From NCBI GenBank assembly GCA_039024315.1, contig JBCCQN010000025.1:1-55231 (forward strand): a stretch of 55,231 bases of DNA, in the 5' to 3' direction. Shown piece by piece: positions 25,009 to 32,992 of the stretch (position 1 is its first letter; the number at the start of each line of letters is the position of its first letter). A program made the translations under genes and the position numbers. Below the pieces are notes generated by a model. The model did not search any database and was not told the origin of the DNA. It saw only the letters and a program-made list of their open reading frames with translations. This DNA is from JBCAWW01 sp039024315 (GTDB lineage: Bacteria; Bacteroidota; Bacteroidia; J057).

Positions 25009-26810
25009 CGTTTGACGCTTATTTGTTCGGTGAGGAGAGGGACGAGTACTTCCCGCAATTTAAAATAACCGGCTACATTGGGGTGTAGGCCATCCGAAAA
25101 TAGGATTTCTTTGAGTTTTTGATTTTCGCGTAGAAAGCTATCGCCTACATCGGCGAACGCTACCCCTGATCGATTGGCTAGACGAGAGATCCCGAGGTTG
25201 AGTTCCGCTACGCGGTCCTCCTCATCCCTTCTCGGCAAAAGCCCCATCAAAATAATCTCTGCTTTGGGTTGCCTTACTTTGATTGCTTGCAATAGTAGCT
25301 CAAGGCCCGCGATGATTTCTGCATTGTTATTGATTTGTAAATTGTTGGTACCGATCATAATCATGATGCGCTCGGCTTCAAAACCATCTAGTTCGCCATG
25401 ATAGACACGCCAGAGCACATTTTCGATTCTATCCCAGCCATAGGCATAGTTCCTGACTCCTTCGGGCGTCAAAAATTCGTCCCAAGTAGTTTCCTCGCGC
25501 GCGATTTTACTCTTGGGCAATCCGCCCCAAAAGTGAATAATCGAATTAGCGAGAATGACTGATTTAGGGGGGTCATACTCGTTGATCTCGAGGATTTCGC
25601 GATGACGTTTTTCCCAATTATAATTGTTGAATTCCCGAGATTGGATACGGGGCTGAGTAGTGCTGAACGCTCCCTTGGGTTCATGCAAAATGCTGCGAAG
25701 CTTTTGCTCGTAGCTCTCTGCGTAGCGCATCATCCCCAAATCCGTAGGATGGGTGCCGTCAACCATATCGTCTAGCTGAAGGCCAATTTCTTCTTTAGTG
25801 AGATAGTACAGTCCTTTGATGCCTTCCTTTTGGAGTTGGTAAAAGGCCTCTAATTGAAGCTGATTGATACTCAAATAAGCTTCCTTTCGGGCCTCGTTGA
25901 CAAATTCTTCGGTATAGCCTGCGTGGTCGACCAATAGAACCGGAGTTTGGGGGTGATCTGTTTTCAGCGTTCGGACGGAGTTCAGGATACGATCTTTCAC
26001 TTCGGATTGGGTAAGGCCGAGTCGTTCCCATGCGTCAGCGGCTAGATTAGGTAGGCAGTCAAGGATGTAGATTTTGGCATCGATTTCGGCGAGGAGATCG
26101 ATTACTTCTTCTTCGAGTCGGCCTGAGCCGCTAAAACCTAAATTGATCAGTGGGCGATCCATCTTACGACCTACAATAGCCGTCCAAGCCATACCGGGTC
26201 TGGAAGCACAAGCGCCATGAGCAATAGAGGTACCGTAAACCACGATGGGTTTTTCTTTGCGGATAGGCAGGGCTTCAAAATAAGTCTCTTGCTCTACCCC
26301 GATTTCTAGCCACTGTACTTCATTGTAGAGGGGGAGGTAAAGGCGATATTCTCGTCCTAAATCATGGTAGCCATCATTTGGCTTCAGGCTGGTAAATCGG
26401 TAACTGATGGTGTCGGCAAAATAACGCTTGCCTGCGCACCAAACTTCTTTGCCATCGCTGTCGAGGGCATAAAGATCAATGCCGCTGACGCCGGTTGCAG
26501 GCATATGAGGTAGGGCAAAATCATCCTTTCGTTTGACGATGTAGCGTATTTGAATGCGAGGGCTGTTGGACCGAAATCGAATCATGAGACCGGCAGAATG
26601 CCGACTATTGCCCCAAACGCCATTGGAGACGCTGGATTTGGCCTTAGAGGGGAGGCGGTCATAGGGAGCTTCGACTTCTCTGGGCCAGGCTTGGCCTTCG
26701 ATCACTTTAAATTCATGTTCAATGGGGTTCCACCATTGTAGGGACTGAGCGTTCTGCGAAAAGCAGCTCAAACAAGAAAAGCTGGCTAACAGGAAAAGTA
26801 ATTTTTTCAA
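25005..26810 (-). CDS. Tandem SGNH/GDSL hydrolase, exported
   Basis: A 601-residue periplasmic or surface esterase with two SGNH catalytic domains. After a signal peptide (residues 1-19) and a beta-rich N-terminal domain (to about 190), the first SGNH domain has VYGTSIAHGA (Ser), LGFSGSGRL and DGTHPTDLG (Asp/His). The second, from about 415, has ILANSIIHFWGG (Ser), MIGTNN and DGLHPNVAG. It probably removes acyl groups from a carbohydrate. It is coupled by 4 bases to the Gfo/Idh/MocA gene. An R1 long-form copy at 26743-26766 encodes SQNAQS at the signal-peptide cleavage region. Confidence 0.88.
   Translation of the reverse strand: MKKLLFLLASFSCLSCFSQNAQSLQWWNPIEHEFKVIEGQAWPREVEAPYDRLPSKAKSSVSNGVWGNSRHSAGLMIRFRSNSPRIQIRYIVKRKDDFALPHMPATGVSGIDLYALDSDGKEVWCAGKRYFADTISYRFTSLKPNDGYHDLGREYRLYLPLYNEVQWLEIGVEQETYFEALPIRKEKPIVVYGTSIAHGACASRPGMAWTAIVGRKMDRPLINLGFSGSGRLEEEVIDLLAEIDAKIYILDCLPNLAADAWERLGLTQSEVKDRILNSVRTLKTDHPQTPVLLVDHAGYTEEFVNEARKEAYLSINQLQLEAFYQLQKEGIKGLYYLTKEEIGLQLDDMVDGTHPTDLGMMRYAESYEQKLRSILHEPKGAFSTTQPRIQSREFNNYNWEKRHREILEINEYDPPKSVILANSIIHFWGGLPKSKIAREETTWDEFLTPEGVRNYAYGWDRIENVLWRVYHGELDGFEAERIMIMIGTNNLQINNNAEIIAGLELLLQAIKVRQPKAEIILMGLLPRRDEEDRVAELNLGISRLANRSGVAFADVGDSFLRENQKLKEILFSDGLHPNVAGYFKLREVLVPLLTEQISVKR
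26743..26766 (+). repeat. R1 long-form repeat in signal-peptide region
   Basis: GACTGAGCGTTCTGCG, then AAAAGCAG. On the gene strand it encodes the residues around the cleavage site of the SGNH protein. Confidence 0.75.
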
Positions 26811-26851
26811 GGTGTAATTAAAATAAGGGTTAGGAAGTTAGTCTATCTGTA

Positions 26852-27529
26852 TTATGGGGTTTTGATTTCTTTAATTTCAATGTTGCGAAAGCGGAGGACA
26901 TCACCATGTCCGAGAAAACCAATGTGGCCAGTTTTGCGCTGGAGACCTGGGTGCTCACGATGATCCATGGTCCCGCCTTCACTGGCTTTGATATAATCTC
27001 CATCCAAGATGCTCGTGCCATTAAGGATTACCTCGATATGGGAGCCTTGCACAATGACTTCTTGTTTGTTCCATTCGCCGACGGGCATCAAGTGCCCACG
27101 TCGTGCTGGAATTACACCATAAACCGAGCCATGATATTGATATGGCTGTAAACTATCGTATTTATTGGCGGTATTGTCGAGAATTTGTAGTTCTATTCCT
27201 TCGTAAGCGGCATCTCCCTCAAGTGGGGCGTGAATACCTAAGCCGTTATTGGCACCGGGTGTGAGTTGAAATTCGAAGCGAAAGATGAAGTCACTGTATT
27301 CTTTTTCGGTGTAGAGGTTGCCCCCCCCACCGCCTTGCGGATCGATCACGATTACGCCATCCTCAACTTTGTAGGAGTCTTTATTGCCTACCCAGCCGTC
27401 TAGGTTTTGACCATTGAAGAGGGAAACAAATTCGCCTGCCTTTGATGAGGCTGAGCGTTCTCCGCAGGAGTAAAAAAAGAAACCGAGACCGAGCAATAGC
27501 AGGGGAAATAGCAGGCGTCTAGTATGCAT
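26852..27529 (-). CDS. DUF1080 lipoprotein, 3-keto-glycoside hydrolase-like
   Basis: A 225-residue lipoprotein: hydrophobic leader LLFPLLLLGLGFFFYSC with lipidated Cys, then a concanavalin-like DUF1080 domain (SLFNGQNLDGWVGNKDSYKV, DFIFRFEFQLTPGANNGLGI, GIELQILDN, WNKQEVIVQGSHIEVILNG). The family includes 3-keto-disaccharide hydrolases that cleave sugars oxidised by Gfo/Idh/MocA enzymes, which fits this operon. I use the ATG at 27527-27529. An R1 copy at 27451-27470 encodes SCGERSAS around the lipobox cysteine. Confidence 0.88.
   Translation of the reverse strand: MHTRRLLFPLLLLGLGFFFYSCGERSASSKAGEFVSLFNGQNLDGWVGNKDSYKVEDGVIVIDPQGGGGGNLYTEKEYSDFIFRFEFQLTPGANNGLGIHAPLEGDAAYEGIELQILDNTANKYDSLQPYQYHGSVYGVIPARRGHLMPVGEWNKQEVIVQGSHIEVILNGTSILDGDYIKASEGGTMDHREHPGLQRKTGHIGFLGHGDVLRFRNIEIKEIKTP
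27451..27470 (+). repeat. R1 repeat at a lipobox
   Basis: CTGAGCGTTCTCCGCAGGAG. It encodes SCGERS, including the lipidated cysteine of the DUF1080 lipoprotein; compare 38638-38661. Confidence 0.75.
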
Positions 27530-27685
27530 AAGTAGTCGTAAATCGCTAGTAGGCCTAAATGATAGGCAGGATTCTCGAAATTCCAAAGAATGGGGCTGAC
27601 TAATTTTCGATTGTACGGCAGCGTCTAAAATTTCATTTCCTTTTGTCGTAGCATTGTGGGGTGTTCAAATAATAAATTCAAAGAA

Positions 27686-28108
27686 ATGACCTCACATAAA
27701 TCACACAAATTTTGGCTTAAGATCACGGCTATCGTGGTAGGATCTTTTGGCCCAGTATTTTTCTTTGGTACCATGCTCGAAACCATGGAGCCAGCCAGGC
27801 TAACGCTTGATTTACTCAGTTGGCCGGTCGACGGCATGACTACTTATGAGTCCCCTGATACACGATTTCTTTCTGCCTTGACGGGGGGATTCTTATTGGG
27901 TTGGGGAGTGATGATCTGGCTGCTTTCGGTATGGGTGTATGACAAGGCTCCTGAAGGAGTGAGACGCGCTGTCTTATTTGGGGTGCTTTCTTGGTTCTTT
28001 TTGGACAGTGCGGGTTCTATCGCCTCCGGCAACGCTTCCAATGTGATTTTTAATACGATCATACTGCTAATCGGAGTGGGGCCACTTTGGCGTCCGGCAA
28101 AGGATTGA
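27686..28108 (+). CDS. Four-TM membrane protein, unknown
   Basis: A 140-residue protein with hydrophobic segments at about residues 12-32, 62-82, 94-112 and 118-133. It starts with a polar N-terminus (MTSHKSHKFWLK). The loop after the first segment (MLETMEPARLTLDLLSWP) is probably periplasmic. I do not recognise a family. The ATG at 27686 is chosen over a GTG ten codons earlier because the extra residues lie before a normal basic n-region. Single gene, divergent from the sugar operon. Confidence 0.6.
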   Translation: MTSHKSHKFWLKITAIVVGSFGPVFFFGTMLETMEPARLTLDLLSWPVDGMTTYESPDTRFLSALTGGFLLGWGVMIWLLSVWVYDKAPEGVRRAVLFGVLSWFFLDSAGSIASGNASNVIFNTIILLIGVGPLWRPAKD

Positions 28109-28175
28109 TTTTTAGTATAAAGACATTAGTAGGAAGTATTAAGACTTGGACGAGCTAGGACTAGTGAAAAAAATT

Positions 28176-28201
28176 GAGGAGATCCTTGTGGGGACCTCCT
28201 C
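28176..28201. terminator. Bidirectional terminator
   Basis: GAGGAGATCC pairs with GGACCTCCTC (one G-T or A-C site) across a 6-base loop. An A-run precedes it (28165-28174) and CATTTATT follows. It separates convergent genes. Confidence 0.75.
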
Positions 28202-28231
28202 ATTTATTAGGCTATAGCCTATTTAAAAAAG

Positions 28232-29644
28232 TTAGAGCATCGTAGTAGGGCAGACATAGTCAGAGACTGCGAACTTTCCTGATGCCTTAAGGGCTTTGAA
28301 ACCGCCCTTGATATCCACGAGATTGCGATAGCCCCGCGCTTGCAGGATGGAGACAAAAATCATGGAGCGATAGCCGCTAAGACAGTGCACATAATGTTTC
28401 TCTGCAGGCAGGATCTTTTTCATACTATCATTGATGTAATCCAAAGGTGCATTGAGGGCGCCAATTAGGTTTTCGCTATTAAATTCGCTGGCTTTGCGGG
28501 CATCTACGATGCGAGGATTTTCCAAGGTCGCCAGACTCTCGACACTAATGGATTCAATCACATCGATTTCTTTGCCTGCTTCCTGCCAAGCCTTGAATCC
28601 TCCTTTGAGGTATCCTTTGGCATTGTCATAGCCGACCCGAGCCAAACGAGTGATCACCTCTTCTACACGATCTTCATCCGCTACAATTAGCAATTCTTGT
28701 TTGACGTCGGGGATCAGGGTGCCTACCCAAGTAGCAAAACTGCCGTCGATCCCGATGAAGATCGAGTTAGGGATAAAACCTTCTCTAAACTGATCCTTGT
28801 CGCGGGTATCTAGGATGAGGGCTTCGGTTTCATTGGCGACTAGCTCAAACTCAGCTACGCTCAATGCTTTGCTGCCTTGCGCTAAAACCGCGTCTAGGCT
28901 TTGGTAGCCTTTGATGTTGAGCAGTACGTTTTGCGGGAAATAGCCCGGAGGGGGTGTGAGACCGTAGAGCAGCTCGTCCACAAACTCCGCTTCAGTCATA
29001 TCAGGCCTTAAGGCATAATTGGTGCGTTTTTGATTGCCGAGCGTATCAGTGGTTTCGCTACTCATATTTTTGCCACAGGCGGATCCTGCACCATGCCCAG
29101 GGTAGACAATGATATCGTTTGCCAAAGGCATAATCTTATCGCGCAAGGAGCCATAAAGCAGTCTCGCGAGCTTGTCTTGGGTCAGGTCTGCAATCACCTT
29201 TTGGGCCAAGTCCGGACGGCCGACATCGCCGATGAAAAGGGTGTCGCCGGAGAATAAGCCTACTTCCTTGCCTGCTTCGTCTCTAAGTAAAAAGCAGCTA
29301 CTTTCCATCGTATGTCCGGGGGTATGCAGCACTTCTATGCTGACATTCCCTACTTTGAAGACTTGACCGTCCTTGGCCACGACTTTTTCGAAACCTGTTT
29401 CCATGCTAGTCGGGCCATAGACGATTTGAGCGCCAGTTTTATTGGCCAAATCAATATGTCCAGAGACGAAATCTGCATGGAAGTGAGTCTCAAAAATGTA
29501 CTTGATTTTCGCCCCGTCTTTTTCTGCTCGCTCGAGATAAGGTTGCGTTTCGCGAAGCGGATCAATGATCACGGCCTCTCCTTCTGACTCGATGTAATAG
29601 GCTGCTTCTGCTAAGCAACCCGTATATATCTGTTCTACTTTCAT
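28232..29644 (-). CDS. Persulfide dioxygenase-like MBL with two rhodanese domains
   Basis: A 470-residue cytoplasmic fusion. Residues 1-240 are a metallo-beta-lactamase domain of the ETHE1/glyoxalase II type: THFHADFVSGH, LHTPGHTMESSCFLL and GDTLFIGDVGRPDL. A first rhodanese domain (LILDTRDKDQFREGFIPN) lacks the active-site Cys (IVADEDRVEE instead). The second (RIVDARKASEF) has it: VHCLSGYRSM. The family oxidises glutathione or other persulfides and passes sulfane sulfur, so a sulfide-detoxification role is likely. Monocistronic, with a terminator downstream. Confidence 0.9.
   Translation of the reverse strand: MKVEQIYTGCLAEAAYYIESEGEAVIIDPLRETQPYLERAEKDGAKIKYIFETHFHADFVSGHIDLANKTGAQIVYGPTSMETGFEKVVAKDGQVFKVGNVSIEVLHTPGHTMESSCFLLRDEAGKEVGLFSGDTLFIGDVGRPDLAQKVIADLTQDKLARLLYGSLRDKIMPLANDIIVYPGHGAGSACGKNMSSETTDTLGNQKRTNYALRPDMTEAEFVDELLYGLTPPPGYFPQNVLLNIKGYQSLDAVLAQGSKALSVAEFELVANETEALILDTRDKDQFREGFIPNSIFIGIDGSFATWVGTLIPDVKQELLIVADEDRVEEVITRLARVGYDNAKGYLKGGFKAWQEAGKEIDVIESISVESLATLENPRIVDARKASEFNSENLIGALNAPLDYINDSMKKILPAEKHYVHCLSGYRSMIFVSILQARGYRNLVDIKGGFKALKASGKFAVSDYVCPTTML
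29545..29560 (+). repeat. R1-like repeat, in frame in MBL gene
   Basis: GCGTTTCGCGAAGCGG; encodes PLRET. It lies in a family-conserved position, so chance similarity is possible. Confidence 0.45.
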
Positions 29645-29744
29645 TGGATGGTAGCTTTGAAATGAATGATAAGCTCAAGGTAGAAGACAGAATTCTTTCA
29701 ATCAGTGATTAATATCACCCACAAAGCTCTCCTTTCGCATTTTA

Positions 29745-29780
29745 AGCGTTCTGCGTCCCGAAAGCTTTCGGGAGTAAAAA
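29745..29780 (+). repeat. R1-R2 composite repeat
   Basis: GCGTTCTGCG of R1 runs directly into TCCCGAAAGCTTTCGGGA of R2, then GTAAAAAC. It lies between the persulfide dioxygenase and DJ-1 genes. A second composite lies at 39742-39779. Confidence 0.75.
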
Positions 29781-29785
29781 CCCAA

Positions 29786-30949
29786 CTACTCTCTCAAAGC
29801 ACGGCTAATCTCTATCGTCTTCAAGCTCACCATCTCAGAGGAAACGGAATTTTGGCCGGTAACTAGGCGTCCATCTACTTCCATGTGGGGACTGCGAATG
29901 TCCGAATAGTTGACCCTGCCGCCACGTTCCCGAAGGAGGGTTTCGATGATAAAAGGGTAGTGCTGATAATGGGGCAGATCCTTGCGCTCTTGGGCATCGG
30001 GGATGGTATTGACCTTTTTGCCAGCCACGAGATACTGTCCGTCAGAGGTTTTGAGATGAACGATGCCGGCAGTGCCATGACAGACAGCGGCTACCACGCC
30101 TTGATTCTTTTCGTAGATGTGCATGACGATGGTTTGGATGGCCTCATTCTGAGGAACGTCAAAAATGGGAGCGCTACCGCCTGTATATTGGACAATGTCG
30201 TATTCGTCAGGATTGATTTCGTCTGGCCTCAGCGTGTTTTCCAGGGCATACATAAAGTCCGCATTGTAGAGGTAGGCCAGTTGCAGACTATCGGAAGGGT
30301 TGACATAGGCGAGTGGGACTTTACCTCCCTTTGGGCTGACCATATCGACATGATAGCCCGCTTTTTGGTAAACGTCATAAGCGATCACCACTTCACTAAA
30401 ACTATTGCCAGCTGGTAGGTCCGAATCTGCGTGAAAGGCGGCGCTTGACAGAATCAACAGCACCTTGTTGGCCTGACGATTGCTAGGCTCTCGAGCGGCA
30501 GTTTTACTGATAATCTTCCAGCCATCTTCTAGTTTCTTGAGAAGCAATAAATCCACAAAGCGGCTTTCGATAGAGGGAATGAGGACTTCCAGCTTCACTA
30601 CGGCAATACCTTCAAAGCGATCGATAGAAATGATATTGCTCACGCGCCCATTGAATTTGCCTTGTTCTTGCTTGGCAATTCGGCCGGCGTATTCTTCAAT
30701 TTTCATGACAAAGAGCGGCTGATCAGGATGATCCAAAAACATATTCGCTCCCGGCATAAAGGCAGCTTTGACCTGCTCCGCATTGTTGTAGGAGGTTCCT
30801 TGCGCATAGTCATTAATGACGGCTCGGATTTTGGCTTCTTCAGTCTGAGCCCAGAGGGATTGACCGATGATGACTAAGAAAAAAAGTAGGCATAATCGCT
30901 TGTTGAAAGGGGAGATCATAGGATTCATTCTTTTGTGTTGGTTTGACAT
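29786..30949 (-). CDS. NTF2-like domain fused to DJ-1/PfpI domain
   Basis: A 387-residue exported protein: signal peptide ending near SLWAQ, an NTF2-like (lumazine-binding/SnoaL type) domain over about 38-150 (AVINDYAQGTSYNNAEQVKA), then a DJ-1/PfpI domain of the Hsp31 type with the nucleophile elbow VAAVCHGTAGIVHLK. The DJ-1 domain family includes glyoxalase-III and protein-repair enzymes. The fusion suggests small-molecule binding coupled to the Cys enzyme. The exact start is uncertain: inner ATGs at 30928 and 30919 give a shorter n-region. Possible target of the AraC at 31022. Confidence 0.82.
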   Translation of the reverse strand: MSNQHKRMNPMISPFNKRLCLLFFLVIIGQSLWAQTEEAKIRAVINDYAQGTSYNNAEQVKAAFMPGANMFLDHPDQPLFVMKIEEYAGRIAKQEQGKFNGRVSNIISIDRFEGIAVVKLEVLIPSIESRFVDLLLLKKLEDGWKIISKTAAREPSNRQANKVLLILSSAAFHADSDLPAGNSFSEVVIAYDVYQKAGYHVDMVSPKGGKVPLAYVNPSDSLQLAYLYNADFMYALENTLRPDEINPDEYDIVQYTGGSAPIFDVPQNEAIQTIVMHIYEKNQGVVAAVCHGTAGIVHLKTSDGQYLVAGKKVNTIPDAQERKDLPHYQHYPFIIETLLRERGGRVNYSDIRSPHMEVDGRLVTGQNSVSSEMVSLKTIEISRALRE

Positions 30950-31021
30950 AGGAATAATGATATGTCCACAAAAAAATGCTGTTTAAAGGCTGTAGGCTAC
31001 CAAATTCATGATCTTGGCAGT

Positions 31022-32074
31022 CTAGTTGGTGGGCAATTCGCTTTGGAAAGCCTTAGGCGTGGTACCACTAATTTTTTTAAAAGCGGCATTAAAAGAGGAA
31101 AGGCTATTGAAACCACATTCAAAAGCGATGGAGGCAATTTTGTAGTTCTTATAATCCTGCGAGCGGAGCATCTTTTGAGCTTCGGCGACTCTCAAAGAAG
31201 CGATGTACTGAGAGTAGTTACTGCCCGTATGTTGGTTGATGGTTTGCGAGAGCTCTTTGCGGCTGATACCTAAAATTTCACTTAGCTTAGCGAGGCTGAG
31301 TTCTGGGTCGAGATAGGGCTTTTCGCTTTCCATCAGCCTAGCCAAGTCTGCCATGTTCTTTTTGAGGTCCGCTTCGCGGAACGCTGATTTGGCATACTTC
31401 AAGGGTGGGTCCGAAGCAATAGCTCGGCGGTTGCGCTGGTAAAACTGCAGCAATACCGAAAGGTAAAAGACAAAGGAAAAAGACAGCGCCCCGACGATAT
31501 AAGAAGTGTAGCTAGCGATCTGATAGGCGAGGTAAATGATAGTCGTACCGAGCACCACATTGAGCAGCCAGATTTCTGCATGATTGAGTTTGGCATCACG
31601 AACCCAAAGCTTTGTAAAAACTTGTCTCATTTGATAAGCCGAGGCGATAATGCACAGCAACCAAAGTCGATAAATCCAAGGCACAAAAGGTCCCCAGTGA
31701 TTAGGCGGACCAGTATAAGGATATTGATAGGCCAAGAAGGCGATCAACAATCCAAAGGGCAGCAAATACCCCCACCAGCGCTTTTGCAAGTGATGCTCAT
31801 GCCGTACCATACTGAGCACATACAGATATAAGAATGGCCCAATCAGCAGACAGGCTGATAGCCCTATTTGGACAAATAGTTGGAAGAGCGCTGGATTGAA
31901 AAAGAGGAAGACCGACTTGAAGATCCGGATGCTCAACATCAGCAACAAACCACCCAAAAAGTAGTCTGAGAGTCTCCTTTCGCGCTTGATGAGTAAAAAA
32001 TAGCCACTCAGCAAGAAGCCATTAAATGCCCCCAGCGCACTAAGTAAAAAGACTGATTGCTGTGCTAGATTCAT
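31022..32074 (-). CDS. Membrane-bound AraC-family regulator
   Basis: A 350-residue regulator with about seven transmembrane helices (residues 8-215) followed by a cytoplasmic AraC DNA-binding domain (about 245-345: LSLAKLSEILGISRKELSQT, YKIASIAFECGFNSLSSFNA, FKKISGTTPKAF). It probably senses a membrane or external cue. I choose the ATG at 32072-32074, since the open frame extends only to a TTG. An R1 copy at 31369-31387 encodes SAFREAD in the linker between the two parts. Adjacent to the NTF2-DJ-1 gene on the same strand. Confidence 0.88.
   Translation of the reverse strand: MNLAQQSVFLLSALGAFNGFLLSGYFLLIKRERRLSDYFLGGLLLMLSIRIFKSVFLFFNPALFQLFVQIGLSACLLIGPFLYLYVLSMVRHEHHLQKRWWGYLLPFGLLIAFLAYQYPYTGPPNHWGPFVPWIYRLWLLCIIASAYQMRQVFTKLWVRDAKLNHAEIWLLNVVLGTTIIYLAYQIASYTSYIVGALSFSFVFYLSVLLQFYQRNRRAIASDPPLKYAKSAFREADLKKNMADLARLMESEKPYLDPELSLAKLSEILGISRKELSQTINQHTGSNYSQYIASLRVAEAQKMLRSQDYKNYKIASIAFECGFNSLSSFNAAFKKISGTTPKAFQSELPTN
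31369..31387 (-). repeat. R1 repeat in linker of AraC gene
   Basis: CCGCTTCGCGGAACGCTGA; encodes SAFREA at the junction between the membrane domain and the DNA-binding domain. Confidence 0.75.
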
Positions 32075-32119
32075 CCCTAGCAAAGATACAGAATCAGCCT
32101 AGATCCCAAGCTCGCCCTT

Positions 32120-32127
32120 CAAAATTA
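32120..32127 (-). promoter_or_regulatory. Candidate -7 box for AraC gene
   Basis: Minus strand reads TAATTTTG, matching the Bacteroidota TAnnTTTG -7 element, 46 bases before the chosen start at 32074. No clear -33 TTG is seen, so support is weak. Confidence 0.3.
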
Positions 32128-32132
32128 GCAGC

Positions 32133-32981
32133 TTATTTCTCTGAGCTTATTTTGAAGTCTCCGTTGGTACGTAAATAAAGCAAACACATCTCTTTAGTGG
32201 TGAATAGATGACTTGATGTGCCTGTTGAATGAAAATAACTCCCCGGATCCAATGATTTTACTTCGTTTGTAAGCGGCATTTCATAATCGAGCTGACCCAC
32301 TATAGAAATCGCTCGAAATTCCTCTCCCTCGCTCTCGAGCCTAAACTTTAGGCCAGGAGCAAGTTTCAATAAGTAACCGCTGCGCTTATTTGCCTCCCAA
32401 AGAAATGCGACTTTGGCCCCCAGCCCTTCTACCCAAGCGGTTTGGTCCTCACCCAACCAGACCATATTAGAGATGTCGATATTGACCGGGCGTTCGCCAT
32501 TGTCAAATGCTTCCGCTGTTGGCTTGACTAAGTAGGGCCCACTATCGATCTCTACATAGGCGATACATTCACTGCCTTTTGCTGCGGTGATATGGGCCTC
32601 TCCGGCCGGCTGAGTCCAAAATGAGCCTTTAGGCATCCACATTTTTTCCGCCTCAGGATCATCATTATGTACCAAACCTTCAAGCACCACAGCACGGTAG
32701 GTGACATTGTGGATGTGGGGCGGGGATGAAAAGCCATCTACAAACTTGGCGAGAAAACCTGTAGCTACGCTGCCTTTACGATCACCCCATATCGTCCCTG
32801 CCTTAGGGCTTTGGTCGCCCCGAGCGGGATTTAATGCCTCCCACTCGATTTCGCTGCTATGTTGCACTGCATTTGTAGGAGCAACATCCTCGCTTATTTT
32901 CGCACTATCTGTTTTTTGATTGGTGCAAGCCCATAAAAGGCAGGTTGTTAATAGTAAAAAAAAGCTTTTCGTTTTGGTCAT
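32133..32981 (-). CDS. Cupin lipoprotein, DUF4437-like
   Basis: A 282-residue lipoprotein (lipobox LLWAC) with two cupin units. The first has the metal-binding pattern FSSPPHIHNVTYRAVVLEGL and SFWTQPAGEAHITAA; the second has SGYLLKLAPGLKFRLES and LDPGSYFHSTGTSSHLF. The layout fits DUF4437. It could bind or process a small sugar or acid; this is not settled by sequence. It lies 11 bases downstream of the GH109-like gene and probably shares its transcript. Confidence 0.78.
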   Translation of the reverse strand: MTKTKSFFLLLTTCLLWACTNQKTDSAKISEDVAPTNAVQHSSEIEWEALNPARGDQSPKAGTIWGDRKGSVATGFLAKFVDGFSSPPHIHNVTYRAVVLEGLVHNDDPEAEKMWMPKGSFWTQPAGEAHITAAKGSECIAYVEIDSGPYLVKPTAEAFDNGERPVNIDISNMVWLGEDQTAWVEGLGAKVAFLWEANKRSGYLLKLAPGLKFRLESEGEEFRAISIVGQLDYEMPLTNEVKSLDPGSYFHSTGTSSHLFTTKEMCLLYLRTNGDFKISSEK

Positions 32982-32992
32982 ATTCTGTATTG

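Noticed and set aside
29885..30418. 177-codon plus-strand frame opposite the DJ-1 fusion
   Set aside because: A shadow of the conserved coding strand; the composition has no domain pattern.
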